64,000 nt of DNA, from assembly GCF_900156305.1 (NCBI RefSeq), contig NZ_FTPL01000001.1:186001-250000 (forward strand). Reading direction: 5' to 3'. The notes below the pieces were generated by a model, which was not told the origin of the DNA, did not search any database, and saw only the letters and a program-made list of their open reading frames with translations. Source of the DNA: Edaphobacillus lindanitolerans. Its GTDB lineage: Bacteria > Bacillota > Bacilli > Bacillales_A > Planococcaceae. Made by a program: the position numbers and the translations under genes. Below, piece by piece: positions 40,654-52,176 of the stretch (positions within the stretch are counted from its first letter, which is position 1; every line of letters begins with the position of its first letter).

Positions 40654-41505
40654 TCAGCGTTCTTCGGCAAAGTCGAACGACAGCCGGCCGAGCTGCTGGT
40701 CCCGGATATCCCGGACGATCAGTTCGGAAACTCCGTCGTAGTCGATGATCCCGCCTTTTTCATACACGCGCCGGCGCTCCCCGATCCGGTCGAACGCCTC
40801 CGGTATGCCGGCGGACAGATCCGCCAGGCCGTACCGCTCTTCCAGGCGTTCCGGATAATGGGCTTCGAGGAACCTGAGCCCGTAGACGGCCAGATCCTGC
40901 TTCTCCGTGATTGTATCTTTGATCGCACCGGTGAGCGCAAGCTTGTAGCCCGCTTCCGGATCTTCGAACTTCGGCCAGAGGATCCCCGGCGTATCGAGCA
41001 GTTCGAGTTCCTTGCCGACTTTGATCCACTGCTGTGCCTTCGTCACGCCCGGCGTGTTGCCGGTCCTGGCGATGTTTTTCCCGGCAAGCCGGTTGATGAG
41101 CGTCGATTTGCCGACGTTCGGGATGCCGACGATCATGGCCCGGATGGCACGCGGACGAATGCCCCTTGCCGCCATGCGGTCCCACTTTTCCTTCAGGATG
41201 GCCTTTGCCGCCTTGGTCACCTGCTGCAGGCCTTTGCCGTCCAGTGAATTGATGGCGACCGCTTCGATCCCGTCTTTCCGGAACCGCTCGAGCCAGCGGG
41301 CGGTCTCCGCGTCATCGGCCATGTCTTTTTTGTTCAGGATCATGAGCCTCGGCTTCTGGCTGATCACCTCGTCAATCATCGGATTCCGCGAGGAATCGGG
41401 CAGGCGGGCATCGATCAGTTCGAAGACAATGTCCACCATTTTCAGTTTTTCTGTGACTTCCCTGCGGGCTTTCGCCATATGTCCGGGGAACCATTGGATT
41501 GTCAT
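40654..41505 (-). CDS. rbgA: Ribosome biogenesis GTPase RbgA (YlqF)
   Basis: RbgA is needed for late 50S maturation (incorporation of L16 and neighbours). The 283-residue protein is a circularly permuted GTPase: G4 LNKKD (about 57) precedes G1 GIPNVGKST (about 128) and G3 LLDTPGI (about 175). The N terminus [13 protein letters not shown] and the C-terminal ANTAR-like helical domain match the family. The ATG follows GGAGGAAACAGC. It is 14 bp downstream of lepB. Confidence 0.97.
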   Translation of the reverse strand: MTIQWFPGHMAKARREVTEKLKMVDIVFELIDARLPDSSRNPMIDEVISQKPRLMILNKKDMADDAETARWLERFRKDGIEAVAINSLDGKGLQQVTKAAKAILKEKWDRMAARGIRPRAIRAMIVGIPNVGKSTLINRLAGKNIARTGNTPGVTKAQQWIKVGKELELLDTPGILWPKFEDPEAGYKLALTGAIKDTITEKQDLAVYGLRFLEAHYPERLEERYGLADLSAGIPEAFDRIGERRRVYEKGGIIDYDGVSELIVRDIRDQQLGRLSFDFAEER

Positions 41506-41519
41506 GCTGTTTCCTCCTG

Positions 41520-42086
41520 CTATCGGGCGAGCCCGAAGTCGTCGATCGGCCAGAAAATGAGACTTGTGTTCCCGATGATCTCATCGTACGGGATCACGCC
41601 GATATGCCGGGAGTCCTTGCTGTACCGCCGGTTGTCTCCCATGACGAACACGTGCCCCTCCGGGACGGTCGAACGCTGGATCTTGTCTTCGAGCGTGAAG
41701 TCCTCGGTCAGCGGACCTTCCGAGAGACCGTTGAGCGCCGCCTTATACTCATCGAGATACGGCTCATCGTACGGCTCGCCGTTGATGTAGAGCTGATCGT
41801 CCCTGTACTCGACATGGTCGCCGGGAAGGCCGATGACCCGCTTGATGTAGTCCTTGCGTTCCGGCGCATGGAACACGACAATGTCAAACCGTTTCGGGCC
41901 GCCGATCGTATAGCCGATTTTGTTGACGATCATTCTGTCTCCGTCTTCAAGCGTCGGCATCATCGACTCGCCGTCCACGACGATCGGGGTGAATAGGAGA
42001 TACCGGATGAGGGCCGCGAGCCCGAAGGCGATCAGGAGGACCTTCGTCCACTCCCACAGTTCATTTTTCTTCTTCTTCTCTGTCAT
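41520..42086 (-). CDS. lepB: Type I signal peptidase
   Basis: This membrane protease removes signal peptides from exported proteins. The 188-residue protein has a lysine-rich cytoplasmic N terminus, one membrane segment (about residues 13-35), then Ser in DGESMMPTL (about 41), the general-base Lys in [12 protein letters not shown] (about 82) and the C-terminal [14 protein letters not shown] box. It is the short Gram-positive P-type. It lies between rplS and rbgA, an insertion relative to B. subtilis but common in relatives. Confidence 0.96.
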   Translation of the reverse strand: MTEKKKKNELWEWTKVLLIAFGLAALIRYLLFTPIVVDGESMMPTLEDGDRMIVNKIGYTIGGPKRFDIVVFHAPERKDYIKRVIGLPGDHVEYRDDQLYINGEPYDEPYLDEYKAALNGLSEGPLTEDFTLEDKIQRSTVPEGHVFVMGDNRRYSKDSRHIGVIPYDEIIGNTSLIFWPIDDFGLAR

Positions 42087-42142
42087 GCCTCCAGGCCTCC
42101 CTGTTCAGTTTCTTCTATTGTACAGTGTATGAAAGGGCGAGG

Positions 42143-42174
42143 CAAAAAGAAAAGGAGCCGCTGTGGGCTCCCTT
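42143..42174 (-). terminator. Intrinsic terminator after rplS
   Basis: GGAGCC/GGCTCC (with AGGG/CTTT flanks) and a five-base loop is followed on the minus strand by TTTTCTTTTT. Confidence 0.87.
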
Positions 42175-42184
42175 TCGAAATGGC

Positions 42185-42529
42185 TTATCGGATTTCTTTG
42201 ATGCGGGCAGCTTTTCCGCGAAGGTTGCGGAGGTAGTACAGCTTCGCACGGCGTACTTTACCGCGGCGAATCACTTCAAGCTTTGCAATTTTTGGCGTGT
42301 GCACAGGGAACGTACGCTCAACTCCTACACCGTAGGAAATTTTGCGGACTGTGAATGTCTCGCTGATGCCGCCGCCGCGACGCTTGATGACAACCCCTTC
42401 GTAAACCTGGATCCGTTCGCGCGTGCCTTCAACGACCTTCACGTGTACGCGTACCGTGTCGCCGGGGCGGAACGTCGGGAGATCCGTACGGAGTTGCTCC
42501 TTCGTGATTTCTGTAATGATGTTTGTCAT
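42185..42529 (-). CDS. rplS: 50S ribosomal protein L19
   Basis: L19 lies at the 30S-50S interface. The 114-residue protein has [35 protein letters not shown] and [35 protein letters not shown]. The ATG follows AAGGAGAGGG. It is expressed from its own promoter downstream of trmD. Confidence 0.98.
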   Translation of the reverse strand: MTNIITEITKEQLRTDLPTFRPGDTVRVHVKVVEGTRERIQVYEGVVIKRRGGGISETFTVRKISYGVGVERTFPVHTPKIAKLEVIRRGKVRRAKLYYLRNLRGKAARIKEIR

Positions 42530-42618
42530 GTTTCCCTCTCCTTGCTACAGATGCTCATGCATTGTTGCGCTGCAGCGGAACACCGTAATCGAGCGCTTCG
42601 CATGGAAGCACAGAATGA

Positions 42619-42647
42619 ATGATAACACAACCGGCGTCTGCCGGCAA
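42619..42647 (-). promoter_or_regulatory. Extended -10 promoter and leader of rplS
   Basis: TTGCCG (42642-42647) and TATCAT (42619-42624) are 17 bp apart on the minus strand with TGT completing an extended -10. The leader to the rplS start is about 80 nt with a CGAAGCG/CGCTGCAGCG-rich segment; an L19 leader is known in Firmicutes, but I cannot confirm a match by eye. Confidence 0.6.
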
Positions 42648-42684
42648 GTGCCAGTCATGTTTTCCGGCACGGGACCGGGACCGG

Positions 42685-43416
42685 TCAGCCTTTCCAGCCG
42701 ATGCTTTTCAGGTATTTCTTCTGGCGGTCGGTGAGATCCATTTTATGGAGCAGGTCGGGACGCCGGGTAAAGGTGCGTTCCAGTGACTGTTCCTCGCGCC
42801 AGCGGTCGATTTCTGCGTGGTTGCCCGACAGGAGGACGTCCGGCACCTTCATCCCCCGGAAATCGGCCGGGCGGGTGTAGTGCGGGTGCTCGAGCAGGCC
42901 GGTCGAGAAGGAATCATGCTCCGGGGAGTCCTCGTTGCCGAGGACGCCGGGCAGGAGCCGGACGACGCTGTCGATGACGGTCATGGCGGCGAGTTCCCCT
43001 CCGGTGAGGACGAAGTCGCCGAGCGAGATCTCATCCGTGACGAGATGCTCGCGGATGCGCTCGTCATAGCCTTCATAGTGCCCGCATAGGAAGATCAGGT
43101 CTTCCTCCCGGGAGAGTTCCTCCGCCTTGCGCTGGGTGAACCGCTCCCCCTGCGGGCACATGAGGAGGATGCGCGGCTTCCGGCCCTCCTCCGCCAGGCT
43201 CTCGACTGCACGGAACAGCGGCTCGGGCTTGAGCACCATTCCTGCACCGCCGCCGTATGGATAGTCGTCGACCTTGTGGTGTTTATCGGTGGCGAATTCC
43301 CGGAAATCGCGGACGGACAGCCGGACGGCCCCGCCCTCCTGCGCCCGCTTGAGGATCGAGGAATTGAACACCCCTCCGAACATTTCGGGGAAGATCGACA
43401 GGACGGAGATGTTCAT
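42685..43416 (-). CDS. trmD: tRNA (guanine37-N1)-methyltransferase TrmD
   Basis: TrmD makes m1G37, which prevents frameshifting. The 243-residue knotted SPOUT enzyme has [11 protein letters not shown]-like [67 protein letters not shown] and [10 protein letters not shown]. Its ATG overlaps the rimM stop as TGATG, so the pair is coupled. Confidence 0.98.
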   Translation of the reverse strand: MNISVLSIFPEMFGGVFNSSILKRAQEGGAVRLSVRDFREFATDKHHKVDDYPYGGGAGMVLKPEPLFRAVESLAEEGRKPRILLMCPQGERFTQRKAEELSREEDLIFLCGHYEGYDERIREHLVTDEISLGDFVLTGGELAAMTVIDSVVRLLPGVLGNEDSPEHDSFSTGLLEHPHYTRPADFRGMKVPDVLLSGNHAEIDRWREEQSLERTFTRRPDLLHKMDLTDRQKKYLKSIGWKG

Positions 43417-43931
43417 CAGGACAGCAGCCCCTCTATCGGATCGATCACAATCCGCTTTTTCTCCGGGTCGACTTCCAGGACGACATCGTCAATATACGGG
43501 ATGTAGTGCATTTTGCCTTCGGACGGCTTGACCGCCCAGACGTCGTTCGCACCCGTCCCGATCACTTCGGTGACTTCGCCGATCTCCCGGCCGTCATCTG
43601 CATAGACGGTGCAGCCGACAATCTCATGATAATAGTATTCGCCTTCGTCCAGTTCCCCGAGGTCCTGTTCGGACACCTTCAGGATGCCGTCCCGGTACTT
43701 CTCGACGTCGTTGATGTTCGGATGGCCCTCGAACGTGAGCAGGTCGAAGTTTTTGTGGACCCGGTGGGAGGCGACCGTCAGGATGACCGGCTCTTTCGCC
43801 CCCGGCATGAACAGTCCGAGACGGGTGCCTTCGGCATAGCGCTCCTCCGGAAAATCAGTCCGGGAAATGACACGCACTTCACCGCGGATCCCGTGTGTGT
43901 TGACAATTTTTCCGACGTTGTACCAATTCAA
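43416..43931 (-). CDS. rimM: 16S rRNA processing protein RimM
   Basis: RimM helps assemble the 30S head around S19. The 171-residue protein has the N-terminal RimM domain ([17 protein letters not shown]) and a C-terminal PRC barrel ([30 protein letters not shown]). The start is TTG at 43931 (reading MNWYNVG) behind AGGGAGG at seven bases; no ATG is available. In B. subtilis ylqD lies between khpA and rimM; here it is missing. Confidence 0.96.
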   Translation of the reverse strand: MNWYNVGKIVNTHGIRGEVRVISRTDFPEERYAEGTRLGLFMPGAKEPVILTVASHRVHKNFDLLTFEGHPNINDVEKYRDGILKVSEQDLGELDEGEYYYHEIVGCTVYADDGREIGEVTEVIGTGANDVWAVKPSEGKMHYIPYIDDVVLEVDPEKKRIVIDPIEGLLS

Positions 43932-43970
43932 TGGAATTCCTCCCTGGCATTCATTCGGTCCATAATGAAA

Positions 43971-44000
43971 GAAAAAGGAAGGAACAGATGCTCCTTCCTT
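43971..44000 (-). terminator. Intrinsic terminator after khpA
   Basis: AAGGAAGGA/TCCTTCCTT forms a nine-base-pair stem with an eight-base loop, followed on the minus strand by TTTTTC. It separates rpsP-khpA from rimM-trmD. Confidence 0.87.
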
Positions 44001-44004
44001 CCAG

Positions 44005-44235
44005 TCAGTCCATGATGTCCACGCGCACCCGTTTCCGGCCGGCGGCGGAAGCTGAGTTCACAATGGTCCGGATTGCACCTGCAACCCGGCCCTGCTTCCC
44101 GATCACTTTTCCCATGTCGTCCGGATGAACGGACAGTCTGCAGACAAGTCTGCCGTCCTGCTCCTCCGTCTCCACGCGGACCCGTTCCGGGTGATCAACG
44201 AGCGGTTTGACAATCGTCTCGATCAGCCTTTTCAT
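44005..44235 (-). CDS. khpA: KH-domain RNA-binding protein KhpA (YlqC)
   Basis: KhpA, with KhpB/Jag, binds RNA and affects cell elongation in Gram-positives. The 76-residue protein is a single KH domain with [18 protein letters not shown] (GxxG loop GKQG) after [14 protein letters not shown]. Two consecutive ATG codons could start it; I give the second, while 44238 is equally possible. It follows rpsP by a short gap. Confidence 0.94.
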   Translation of the reverse strand: MKRLIETIVKPLVDHPERVRVETEEQDGRLVCRLSVHPDDMGKVIGKQGRVAGAIRTIVNSASAAGRKRVRVDIMD

Positions 44236-44256
44236 CATGTCGCCCCCGTGAATGAA

Positions 44257-44532
44257 TTATTTTGCGGCGGTTTTGGCGTTGTGGTACTTTTCCATGATTC
44301 CCTGGGAAGCAAGAAGGTTGCGGACAGTGTCCGATGGCTTCGCGCCGTCCTGGAGCCACTTGAGTGCGAGTTCTTCGTTGATCTTCAGTTCTTCCGGCTT
44401 CGTGAGCGGGTTGTACGTCCCGATCGTTTCGATCTGGCGTCCGTCACGCGGAGAGCGGGAATCCGCTACAACAATACGATAGAAAGGCGTCTTTTTCGCG
44501 CCCATGCGTTTAAGTCTGATTTTAACTGCCAT
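44257..44532 (-). CDS. rpsP: 30S ribosomal protein S16
   Basis: S16 stabilises the 16S 5' domain. The 91-residue protein begins [32 protein letters not shown] and has the GTYNPLTKP and [19 protein letters not shown] segments. The ATG at 44532 follows CGGAGGTG. It has its own promoter after ffh. Confidence 0.98.
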   Translation of the reverse strand: MAVKIRLKRMGAKKTPFYRIVVADSRSPRDGRQIETIGTYNPLTKPEELKINEELALKWLQDGAKPSDTVRNLLASQGIMEKYHNAKTAAK

Positions 44533-44568
44533 TTGATAGCACCTCCGAGTAGTTTCACACAAGATAGT

Positions 44569-44597
44569 ATAATATCAAGGGTTGTTCCGTTTGTAAA
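44569..44597 (-). promoter_or_regulatory. Sigma-A promoter for rpsP-khpA
   Basis: TTTACA (44592-44597) and TATTAT (44569-44574) are 17 bp apart on the minus strand, in the 83-bp ffh-rpsP gap. Confidence 0.65.
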
Positions 44598-44615
44598 GTG
44601 TTTTTTCTTAACACG

Positions 44616-45974
<1,359 letters not shown>

Positions 45975-45995
45975 CTATGCCCGCCTCCCGGTTAA

Positions 45996-46331
45996 TTAAT
46001 CATATTGTTTCAGGTCTTCCAGGCGCCCGATGATCGACTCGGGCGCGGCTCCGCCTGCCCGGATGTCGTCCGTCAGCGATTCGATCGCTTCCCGGCGGTC
46101 CCTGAACTTTCCGAAAAGCTGAAGCTTCTCCTCGTACTCCTCCAGCATCGCCTCGGTGCGGCGGATGTTGTCGTACACCGCCTGCCTGGACACACCGTAC
46201 TGCTCGGCGATTTCACCGAGCGACAGGTCATTCAGGTAATACAGTTCCATGTAGCTCCGCTGCTTTTCCGTCAGGAGCGCCTGGTAAAAGTCGAATAGGA
46301 AGTTCATGCGGGTCGTCTTTTCAAGAAGCAT
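45996..46331 (-). CDS. ylxM: YlxM helix-turn-helix protein (SRP-associated)
   Basis: YlxM is a small sigma-70-region-4-like protein that in streptococci interacts with SRP components. The 111-residue protein starts [21 protein letters not shown] behind GGGAGGGG and has the helix-turn-helix [25 protein letters not shown]. Position before ffh is conserved. Its function in Bacillales is not settled. Confidence 0.94.
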   Translation of the reverse strand: MLLEKTTRMNFLFDFYQALLTEKQRSYMELYYLNDLSLGEIAEQYGVSRQAVYDNIRRTEAMLEEYEEKLQLFGKFRDRREAIESLTDDIRAGGAAPESIIGRLEDLKQYD

Positions 46332-46411
46332 GCGAACCCCTCCCTTCCCGTTTCTTGACGTTGCCATTTTATACGCGGAAGCACATTCTGTCAAGGCAAT
46401 CGCCTTGTCTG

Positions 46412-47416
46412 TTATTCTCCGCCTTCTTCCGCGTCCTCCTGCTCCAGCCCTTCGGCGAAGAGCCCGTAGACATAGCGCTCGGCGTCAAATGGCTGCAGAT
46501 CGTCCATGCCTTCCCCGAGGCCGACAAGCTTGACCGGAATGCCGAGCTTGTTGCGGATCGCCAGGACGATCCCGCCTTTCGCCGTGCCGTCGAGCTTGGT
46601 CAGGACAATGCCGGTGACGTCGGTCACCTCTTTGAACGTTTCCGCCTGGATGAGCGCATTCTGCCCGGTCGTGGCATCGAGCGCGAGGAGCGTTTCGTGG
46701 GGCGCCCCCGGGATTTCACGGCTGATGACGCGGTGGACCTTCTGAAGCTCGTTCATGAGGTTGACTTTGTTCTGGAGCCGGCCTGCCGTATCGCAGATGA
46801 GGATGTCGGCCTTGCGGTTCTTGGCCGCACGGATCGCATCGTACATGACAGCCGCCGGATCGGAACCTTCCGCCTGGCGGATCACTTCCGCGCCGACCCG
46901 GTCGCCCCATACCTGCAGCTGGTCGATCGCGCCCGCACGGAAAGTGTCACCCGCCGCGAGCATGACCGTTTTCCCTTCCTCGATGAACCGGCGCGCGAGC
47001 TTGCCGATCGTCGTCGTCTTTCCGACGCCGTTGACGCCGACGAACAGGAGGACCGTTAGGCCGTCTTCCTGGATATTGAGCGAGCTGTCCGCTTCCTCGC
47101 CGCCGCGGTAGATGTCGACAAGCTTCTGCGAGATGACGGACTGGATCCCTTCGGTGTCTTTGACATTTTTCCGCTGGACCTCGAACCGCAGATCGTCCAT
47201 CAGGTCCATGACGGTCTCAAAACCGACGTCCGCCTGCAGGAGCAGATCCTCGAGTTCTTCGAAAAAGTCCTCGTCGACCTTGCGGTAACGGGCGATCAGG
47301 TCATTCACCTTCGACGTGAACGACGTGCGGGTCTTCTCCAGCCCTTCTTTGTACTTCTCGGTCGTTTCATCCGGCTTCCCGGAAATCTTGTCTTTCAGTT
47401 TTTTAAAGAAGCTCAT
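46412..47416 (-). CDS. ftsY: SRP receptor GTPase FtsY
   Basis: FtsY receives SRP-ribosome complexes at the membrane. The 334-residue protein has a short charged N terminus (no long acidic A domain, typical of Gram-positives), the NG domain with [15 protein letters not shown] (about 130), [16 protein letters not shown] and [11 protein letters not shown]. The ATG follows AAAGGGGAC. It lies 12 bp after smc. Confidence 0.98.
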   Translation of the reverse strand: MSFFKKLKDKISGKPDETTEKYKEGLEKTRTSFTSKVNDLIARYRKVDEDFFEELEDLLLQADVGFETVMDLMDDLRFEVQRKNVKDTEGIQSVISQKLVDIYRGGEEADSSLNIQEDGLTVLLFVGVNGVGKTTTIGKLARRFIEEGKTVMLAAGDTFRAGAIDQLQVWGDRVGAEVIRQAEGSDPAAVMYDAIRAAKNRKADILICDTAGRLQNKVNLMNELQKVHRVISREIPGAPHETLLALDATTGQNALIQAETFKEVTDVTGIVLTKLDGTAKGGIVLAIRNKLGIPVKLVGLGEGMDDLQPFDAERYVYGLFAEGLEQEDAEEGGE

Positions 47417-47428
47417 GTCCGTCCCCTT

Positions 47429-50400
47429 TCATCCCGCGCCGCCGGCCGGCACGGGCTCTTCATATTCTACGCCGTCCCCTTCCGTCAGCTTGACGGATAC
47501 CGGCTTGGAGATGCCTGATTCCTGCATCGTGATGCCGTAGAGGACATCCGCCCCTTCCATCGTCCCCTTCCGGTGGGTGATGACGATGAACTGGGTTTCG
47601 TCGCTGAATTTTTTCAGGTAGTTGCTGTAGCGGAGGACGTTCGCTTCATCCAGCGCCGCCTCCACTTCGTCGAGCACACAGAACGGTACGGGACGCACTT
47701 TCAGGATGGCGAACAAGAGCGCGATCGCCGTGAGGGCCCGTTCCCCGCCGGACAGAAGGCTCAGGTTCTGGAGTTTCTTGCCCGGCGGACATGCGACGAT
47801 GTCGATGCCTGTCGTGAGCAGGTCATCCGGGTTCGTCAGAACGAGTTCGGTGCGGCCGCCGCCGAACAGCTCCCTGAACACGATCCCGAACTGGCGGTTC
47901 ACCGCATGGAATGTGCTGCCGAACCGTTCGGTCACTTCCGCATCCATTTCCCCGATCGTCTCCTCGAGCGTCTCCTTCGCTTCCAGCAGGTCACTGCGCT
48001 GGTCAGACAAAAATTGATGCCGCTCGGAAACGGCGGCAAATTCGTCGATGGCACCCGTGTTGACGGGGCCCAGTTCGTCGATCGACTGCTTGAGCAGCCG
48101 GACTTTGCGGCGGGCCGATTCGGCATCCAGCCCTTCCGGGAACGGAAACTCGGCGGCCGGCGCCTCTTCAAGCCCGTACGACTCGATGAGCGTTTCTGAC
48201 AGTGTCTCGAATTCATAGTCCAGGCGGCCCGCACGGAGCTCTGTTTCACGGCTGATCCGGGCATGTTCCGCCTGTGCCGCCGATGCCTGCTTGTAACGCG
48301 TCTGTTCCAGGTTGATCCTGCCTTCAAGCGCGGCCCGGCGGTTCACCGCACCGGCCACCGCCTGCTCGGCTTCCTTCCGCCGCTTTTTCCACCCGGCCAG
48401 TTCCTGTTCGATCTCTTCGGGTCCGAGGCCGTCGCTTCCGTCTCCCTCCAGCCAGCCGATCTCTTCGTTGAGCCGGCCGGCACGGAGTCCGAGCGACCGG
48501 AGTTCGGTCTGGAGCGTGTCCGAGGCAGCGGCCGCCTGCGCAGCCTGTTCGGCGAGCACTGCCGCTTCCGAGCGCAGCTCACCGAGCCGGTCCATCATCC
48601 GGTCACGCTCGTTGCGCCCCTGTTCATACAGTTCCCCGAGCTTCTCGATCTCATCGGAGATTTCCTTCAGTTCTGCAGTGAGCCGCTCTTTCCGGCTGCC
48701 TGCGGCGTCGAGCCGTTTTGAAAGACCGCCCGCCATTCCGGCCGTGCCCTGCTCTTCATCCGTGAACAGCGCCGCCCTGTCCGAAAGCCTGCGCTCCGCG
48801 GACTTCAGCTCCGCCAGCTGCTCATTGGCCGCCTGCCCTTCTTTCCGGAGATCGGCCAGTTGTTTCTGTGCGGAGCCCCGCAGTCCGGACAATTCCTGTT
48901 TGTCCAGCTTCAGCTGCCTGACCGCCTGTTCGGCATTCCCGATCGATCCCTCCAGGCGCACAAGGTCTGCCGAGACGCTTTCCAGCTCGGCTTTCCGCAT
49001 GAAGATCGGATTGTTCCGGTCCGAACCGCCGCCCGTCATGGAACCGCCTGCATTGACGACGTCCCCGTCGAGCGTCACGACCCGGTACCGGTATCCCGCC
49101 ATCTTTGCGATTTCATTCGCGCCTTTGAGCGTGGCCGCGATGATGACGTTGCCGAGTAAATTGCGGACAATCACCGAATATCTGCTGTCGGCCGATACAA
49201 CGGAATCGCCGGTTCCCTTATATTCCCCGTGGCCGTTCACCCTGGCGAGCGTCTGGGCATCGACCTGCCTCGGCTTCATGACCGGGAGCGGGAGGAATGT
49301 CGCCCGGCCCTTCCGGCTCTCCTTCAGGTGGGCGATCGCCCGACGTGCATCCGATTCGGAAGCGGTGACGATATGCTGCATGCCGCCTCCGAGCGCCGTT
49401 TCGATCGCCTTTGCGAATTCCGGTCGAACGTCCAGCAGCTTGGCGACGGCTCCCTCGATTCCCTGCAGACGTCCTTTCTCGGCGGCCCTCAGGACTTCTT
49501 TGACTCCCGTATGGAAGCCGGCATGTTCGGCTTCCATGGCGAGGAGGGCCTCCTTCCGGCCCTTGAGCTTTTCCTGCAGGCTGTATGCCTTGTAGAGCTG
49601 TTCCTGCTTGTCTGCGAGTTCTCCGGCGAGCTTCCGTTCGGCCTCTTCCCGTTCGGAATCAAGCCGCTCCGCTTCCGTCAGCCTCTTCTGCAGATTCCCG
49701 GCCGCCTCTTCCGCCCGCCGGAGTTCCCTGCGGACTTTGTCCAGTTCGCCGGCCGTTTCCTCGGCCCGGGACCGGTTGCGTTCCGCGGACTCTTTCTGCT
49801 GGTCGATCTGCATACGGAGATGCTTCAGTTCGTTGTTGACGGCCGCCTCTTCGCTGAGCCGTTCGATATAGACGGACTTGAGCTCGTCGATCCGCTTCTC
49901 GGTTTCGCCGAGCGGGCGCCCCGCGACGTCCTGCAGCCGCCGGATCTCTTTCCGGGTTTCGGAAAGCGCTTCTTTTTTCTCGGCGGCAAGCCGCTCCGCC
50001 TCCGCCTGTTTGCCCGTCGTGGAGAGGATGGCCGCTTCCGCCTCCGACAGATCCGCCCGCAGCCGTTCCAGCTGGCGGACCGCGTTTGTCCGGCGTTCCT
50101 GCATGACCAGCCTGCGGCCTTCCCATTTTTCCGTGCCGGCGACGGCTTCCGCCAGTTCCTTGTGCAGGCCGTCCAGCTCATCCGCCAGCGCTGCCGCTTC
50201 GCTTCGCAGCCCGGCGAGCACGGCGTCCCGGCTCTCCGCTTCAGCGGACGCCTGCCGCTCTTTTTCTGCAGCCGCATCATGTTTTTTGCGGACGACTTCC
50301 CTCGCGTTGCGGTTTTCTTCAAGATCATGGGCAATCAATGCGATTTCCGCCGTTTTCAATTCGCCGCTCATCGCAAGAAAATCCTCTGCGGCGGATGCCT

Positions 50401-51022
50401 GGATCCGAAGAGGCTCCAGACGGCCCTCGAGCTCATGCAGAATATCGAGGACCCGGTTCAGATTGTCCTCTGTCTCGAACAGCTTATGCTCGGCCTTCCG
50501 GCGGCGCTGTTTGTACTTCAGCACGCCGGCCGCTTCCTCGAAGATCGAACGGCGGTCCTCAGGCTTGCTGTTGAGGATCTCATCCACGCGGCCTTGTGAA
50601 ATGACCGAGAACGCCTCCTTGCCGAGGCCCGAATCCATGAAAAGATCGGTGATGTCCCGCAGGCGGCATGCCTGACGGTTGATCTGGTATTCACTGTCGC
50701 CCGAGCGGAACACCCGCCGGCTGACGCTGATCTCCTGGAAGTCGAGCGGCACGCGCCCGTCCGAGTTGTCGAGGATCAGGGTCACTTCGGCAAAATTGAG
50801 CGGCTTTCTGGATTCACTGCCGGAGAAAATGACATCCTCCATCTTGCCGCCCCGCAGCGTCTTGGCAGACTGTTCGCCGAGCACCCAGCGGATTGCGTCG
50901 GTGACGTTGCTCTTCCCGCTGCCGTTCGGACCGACCACCGCGGTGACGCCCGGCACAAAATCCAGGCCGATGCGCTCTCCGAACGACTTGAAGCCGAAGA
51001 TCTCCAATCGTTTTAAATGCAA
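47429..51022 (-). CDS. smc: Chromosome segregation ATPase Smc
   Basis: Smc with ScpA/ScpB compacts and segregates the chromosome from ParB-loaded origins. The 1197-residue protein has Walker A GPNGSGKSN (about residue 32), a long coiled coil, a hinge near 500-680 with GYRYRVVTLDGDVVNAGGSMTGG, and the C-terminal signature LLSGGERALTAIALLFAI and DEVEAALDEAN. I chose the TTG at 51022 giving LHLKRLEIFGFKSFGER, aligned with the B. subtilis start; the frame is open upstream inside rnc. The preceding rnc stop is one base away. Confidence 0.98.
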   Translation of the reverse strand: MHLKRLEIFGFKSFGERIGLDFVPGVTAVVGPNGSGKSNVTDAIRWVLGEQSAKTLRGGKMEDVIFSGSESRKPLNFAEVTLILDNSDGRVPLDFQEISVSRRVFRSGDSEYQINRQACRLRDITDLFMDSGLGKEAFSVISQGRVDEILNSKPEDRRSIFEEAAGVLKYKQRRRKAEHKLFETEDNLNRVLDILHELEGRLEPLRIQASAAEDFLAMSGELKTAEIALIAHDLEENRNAREVVRKKHDAAAEKERQASAEAESRDAVLAGLRSEAAALADELDGLHKELAEAVAGTEKWEGRRLVMQERRTNAVRQLERLRADLSEAEAAILSTTGKQAEAERLAAEKKEALSETRKEIRRLQDVAGRPLGETEKRIDELKSVYIERLSEEAAVNNELKHLRMQIDQQKESAERNRSRAEETAGELDKVRRELRRAEEAAGNLQKRLTEAERLDSEREEAERKLAGELADKQEQLYKAYSLQEKLKGRKEALLAMEAEHAGFHTGVKEVLRAAEKGRLQGIEGAVAKLLDVRPEFAKAIETALGGGMQHIVTASESDARRAIAHLKESRKGRATFLPLPVMKPRQVDAQTLARVNGHGEYKGTGDSVVSADSRYSVIVRNLLGNVIIAATLKGANEIAKMAGYRYRVVTLDGDVVNAGGSMTGGGSDRNNPIFMRKAELESVSADLVRLEGSIGNAEQAVRQLKLDKQELSGLRGSAQKQLADLRKEGQAANEQLAELKSAERRLSDRAALFTDEEQGTAGMAGGLSKRLDAAGSRKERLTAELKEISDEIEKLGELYEQGRNERDRMMDRLGELRSEAAVLAEQAAQAAAASDTLQTELRSLGLRAGRLNEEIGWLEGDGSDGLGPEEIEQELAGWKKRRKEAEQAVAGAVNRRAALEGRINLEQTRYKQASAAQAEHARISRETELRAGRLDYEFETLSETLIESYGLEEAPAAEFPFPEGLDAESARRKVRLLKQSIDELGPVNTGAIDEFAAVSERHQFLSDQRSDLLEAKETLEETIGEMDAEVTERFGSTFHAVNRQFGIVFRELFGGGRTELVLTNPDDLLTTGIDIVACPPGKKLQNLSLLSGGERALTAIALLFAILKVRPVPFCVLDEVEAALDEANVLRYSNYLKKFSDETQFIVITHRKGTMEGADVLYGITMQESGISKPVSVKLTEGDGVEYEEPVPAGGAG

Positions 51023-51023
51023 A

Positions 51024-51782
51024 TCAGTCCGCCTGCCCTTCGGTTTCCCGCAGTTCGGCGATGGCGTGGCGGGCCGCAAGCTGCTCCGCCTCTTTTTTGG
51101 ATTTCCCTTCCCCGTTGCCCAGCTCCTTGCCGTCGATCGTGACCGAAGAGACAAAGATGCGGTCGTGGGCTGGTCCTTTTTCCTCGACGATGCGATATTG
51201 CAGGTTGCCGCCCGCATTTTGCTGGACGATTTCCTGCAGCTGGCTCTTATAATCCATCACATGGGAAAAAGCACCGACTTTCACTTTCGGGAAGACGACG
51301 CCTTCCAGAAACTTGAGTACCTCATCGAACCCGTGGTCGAGGTAAAGGGCGCCGACAAACGCTTCGAATACATCTGCCAGCAGTGCCGGTCGCGTCCGTC
51401 CGCCTGTCTGCTCCTCGCCCTTGCCAAGCAGGACATACTTGCCGAAACCGAGTTCGTTCGCAAATTGGACGAGAGACGGTTCGCAGACAATGGCTGCGCG
51501 CAGCTTCGTCAGTTCGCCTTCGCTCATGGATGGATACGTGTCAAACAGAAAGCGGGAGACGGTCAGCTCGAGCACGGCGTCGCCGAGGAACTCAAGCCGC
51601 TCATTGTCATCGTGAATCCGCTTCCGGTGCTCATTCACATAGGATGAATGCGTGAATGCCTTGTACAGCAGGGTCGGATCGCTGAATCGGATGCCGAACT
51701 CCTCTTGGAACCCTTCAAACTTTCTGTGTACGGATTCCGGGTAGGAATCACGCTTATGGCGTTCTTTACGGTTCATAGTCAT
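51024..51782 (-). CDS. rnc: Ribonuclease III
   Basis: RNase III cleaves double-stranded RNA, including rRNA precursors and scRNA. The 252-residue protein has the catalytic motif [34 protein letters not shown] and a C-terminal dsRNA-binding domain ([12 protein letters not shown] and [18 protein letters not shown]). I start at the ATG 51782 behind AAAGG at nine bases; a second ATG two codons later lacks a site. It is between acpP and smc. Confidence 0.97.
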   Translation of the reverse strand: MTMNRKERHKRDSYPESVHRKFEGFQEEFGIRFSDPTLLYKAFTHSSYVNEHRKRIHDDNERLEFLGDAVLELTVSRFLFDTYPSMSEGELTKLRAAIVCEPSLVQFANELGFGKYVLLGKGEEQTGGRTRPALLADVFEAFVGALYLDHGFDEVLKFLEGVVFPKVKVGAFSHVMDYKSQLQEIVQQNAGGNLQYRIVEEKGPAHDRIFVSSVTIDGKELGNGEGKSKKEAEQLAARHAIAELRETEGQAD

Positions 51783-51854
51783 GATGATCTGCCTTTCAGA
51801 TTGGATATATGCACAGTTTACCTGTTCCCGCCAGTTTTCGCAAAATGGAAAAGA

Positions 51855-51896
51855 GGCGGCCGCTTTCCCCTCGAAAAGGTACGGCAGCTGCCTCCA
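51855..51896 (-). terminator. Terminator-like hairpin after acpP
   Basis: GAGGCAGCTGCCG pairs with CGGCCGCCTC around a long loop on the minus strand and is followed by TTTTCC. The stem is imperfect, so partial readthrough to rnc is likely. Confidence 0.6.
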
Positions 51897-51906
51897 TAAA
51901 GCCGGG

Positions 51907-52143
51907 TCAGCCGACTTTTTGTTCGATATAATTGACGGCGTCGCCGACAGTGCCGATCTTCTCCGCATCTTCATCGGAGATTTCCAGATCGAATTCGTCT
52001 TCAAGCTCCATGACGAGTTCTACGACGTCAAGGGAGTCAGCGCCGAGATCATCGCGGAATGAAGCTTCCGGCTTCACTTCGCTCTCGTCCACGCCGAGGC
52101 GGTCGACGACCACTTTGGATACACGTTCCAGTACAGTTGCCAA
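51907..52143 (-). CDS. acpP: Acyl carrier protein
   Basis: ACP carries growing acyl chains on 4'-phosphopantetheine. The 78-residue protein has the DSLD attachment site (Ser at about 37) in [22 protein letters not shown]. The start is TTG (reading [10 protein letters not shown]) behind AGGAGGTGAAATAGT; no ATG exists near it, which is unusual for such an abundant protein. It follows fabG in the fapR-plsX-fabD-fabG-acpP operon. Confidence 0.97.
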   Translation of the reverse strand: MATVLERVSKVVVDRLGVDESEVKPEASFRDDLGADSLDVVELVMELEDEFDLEISDEDAEKIGTVGDAVNYIEQKVG

Positions 52144-52176
52144 ACTATTTCACCTCCTCTCAAGGATGCTGCCATC

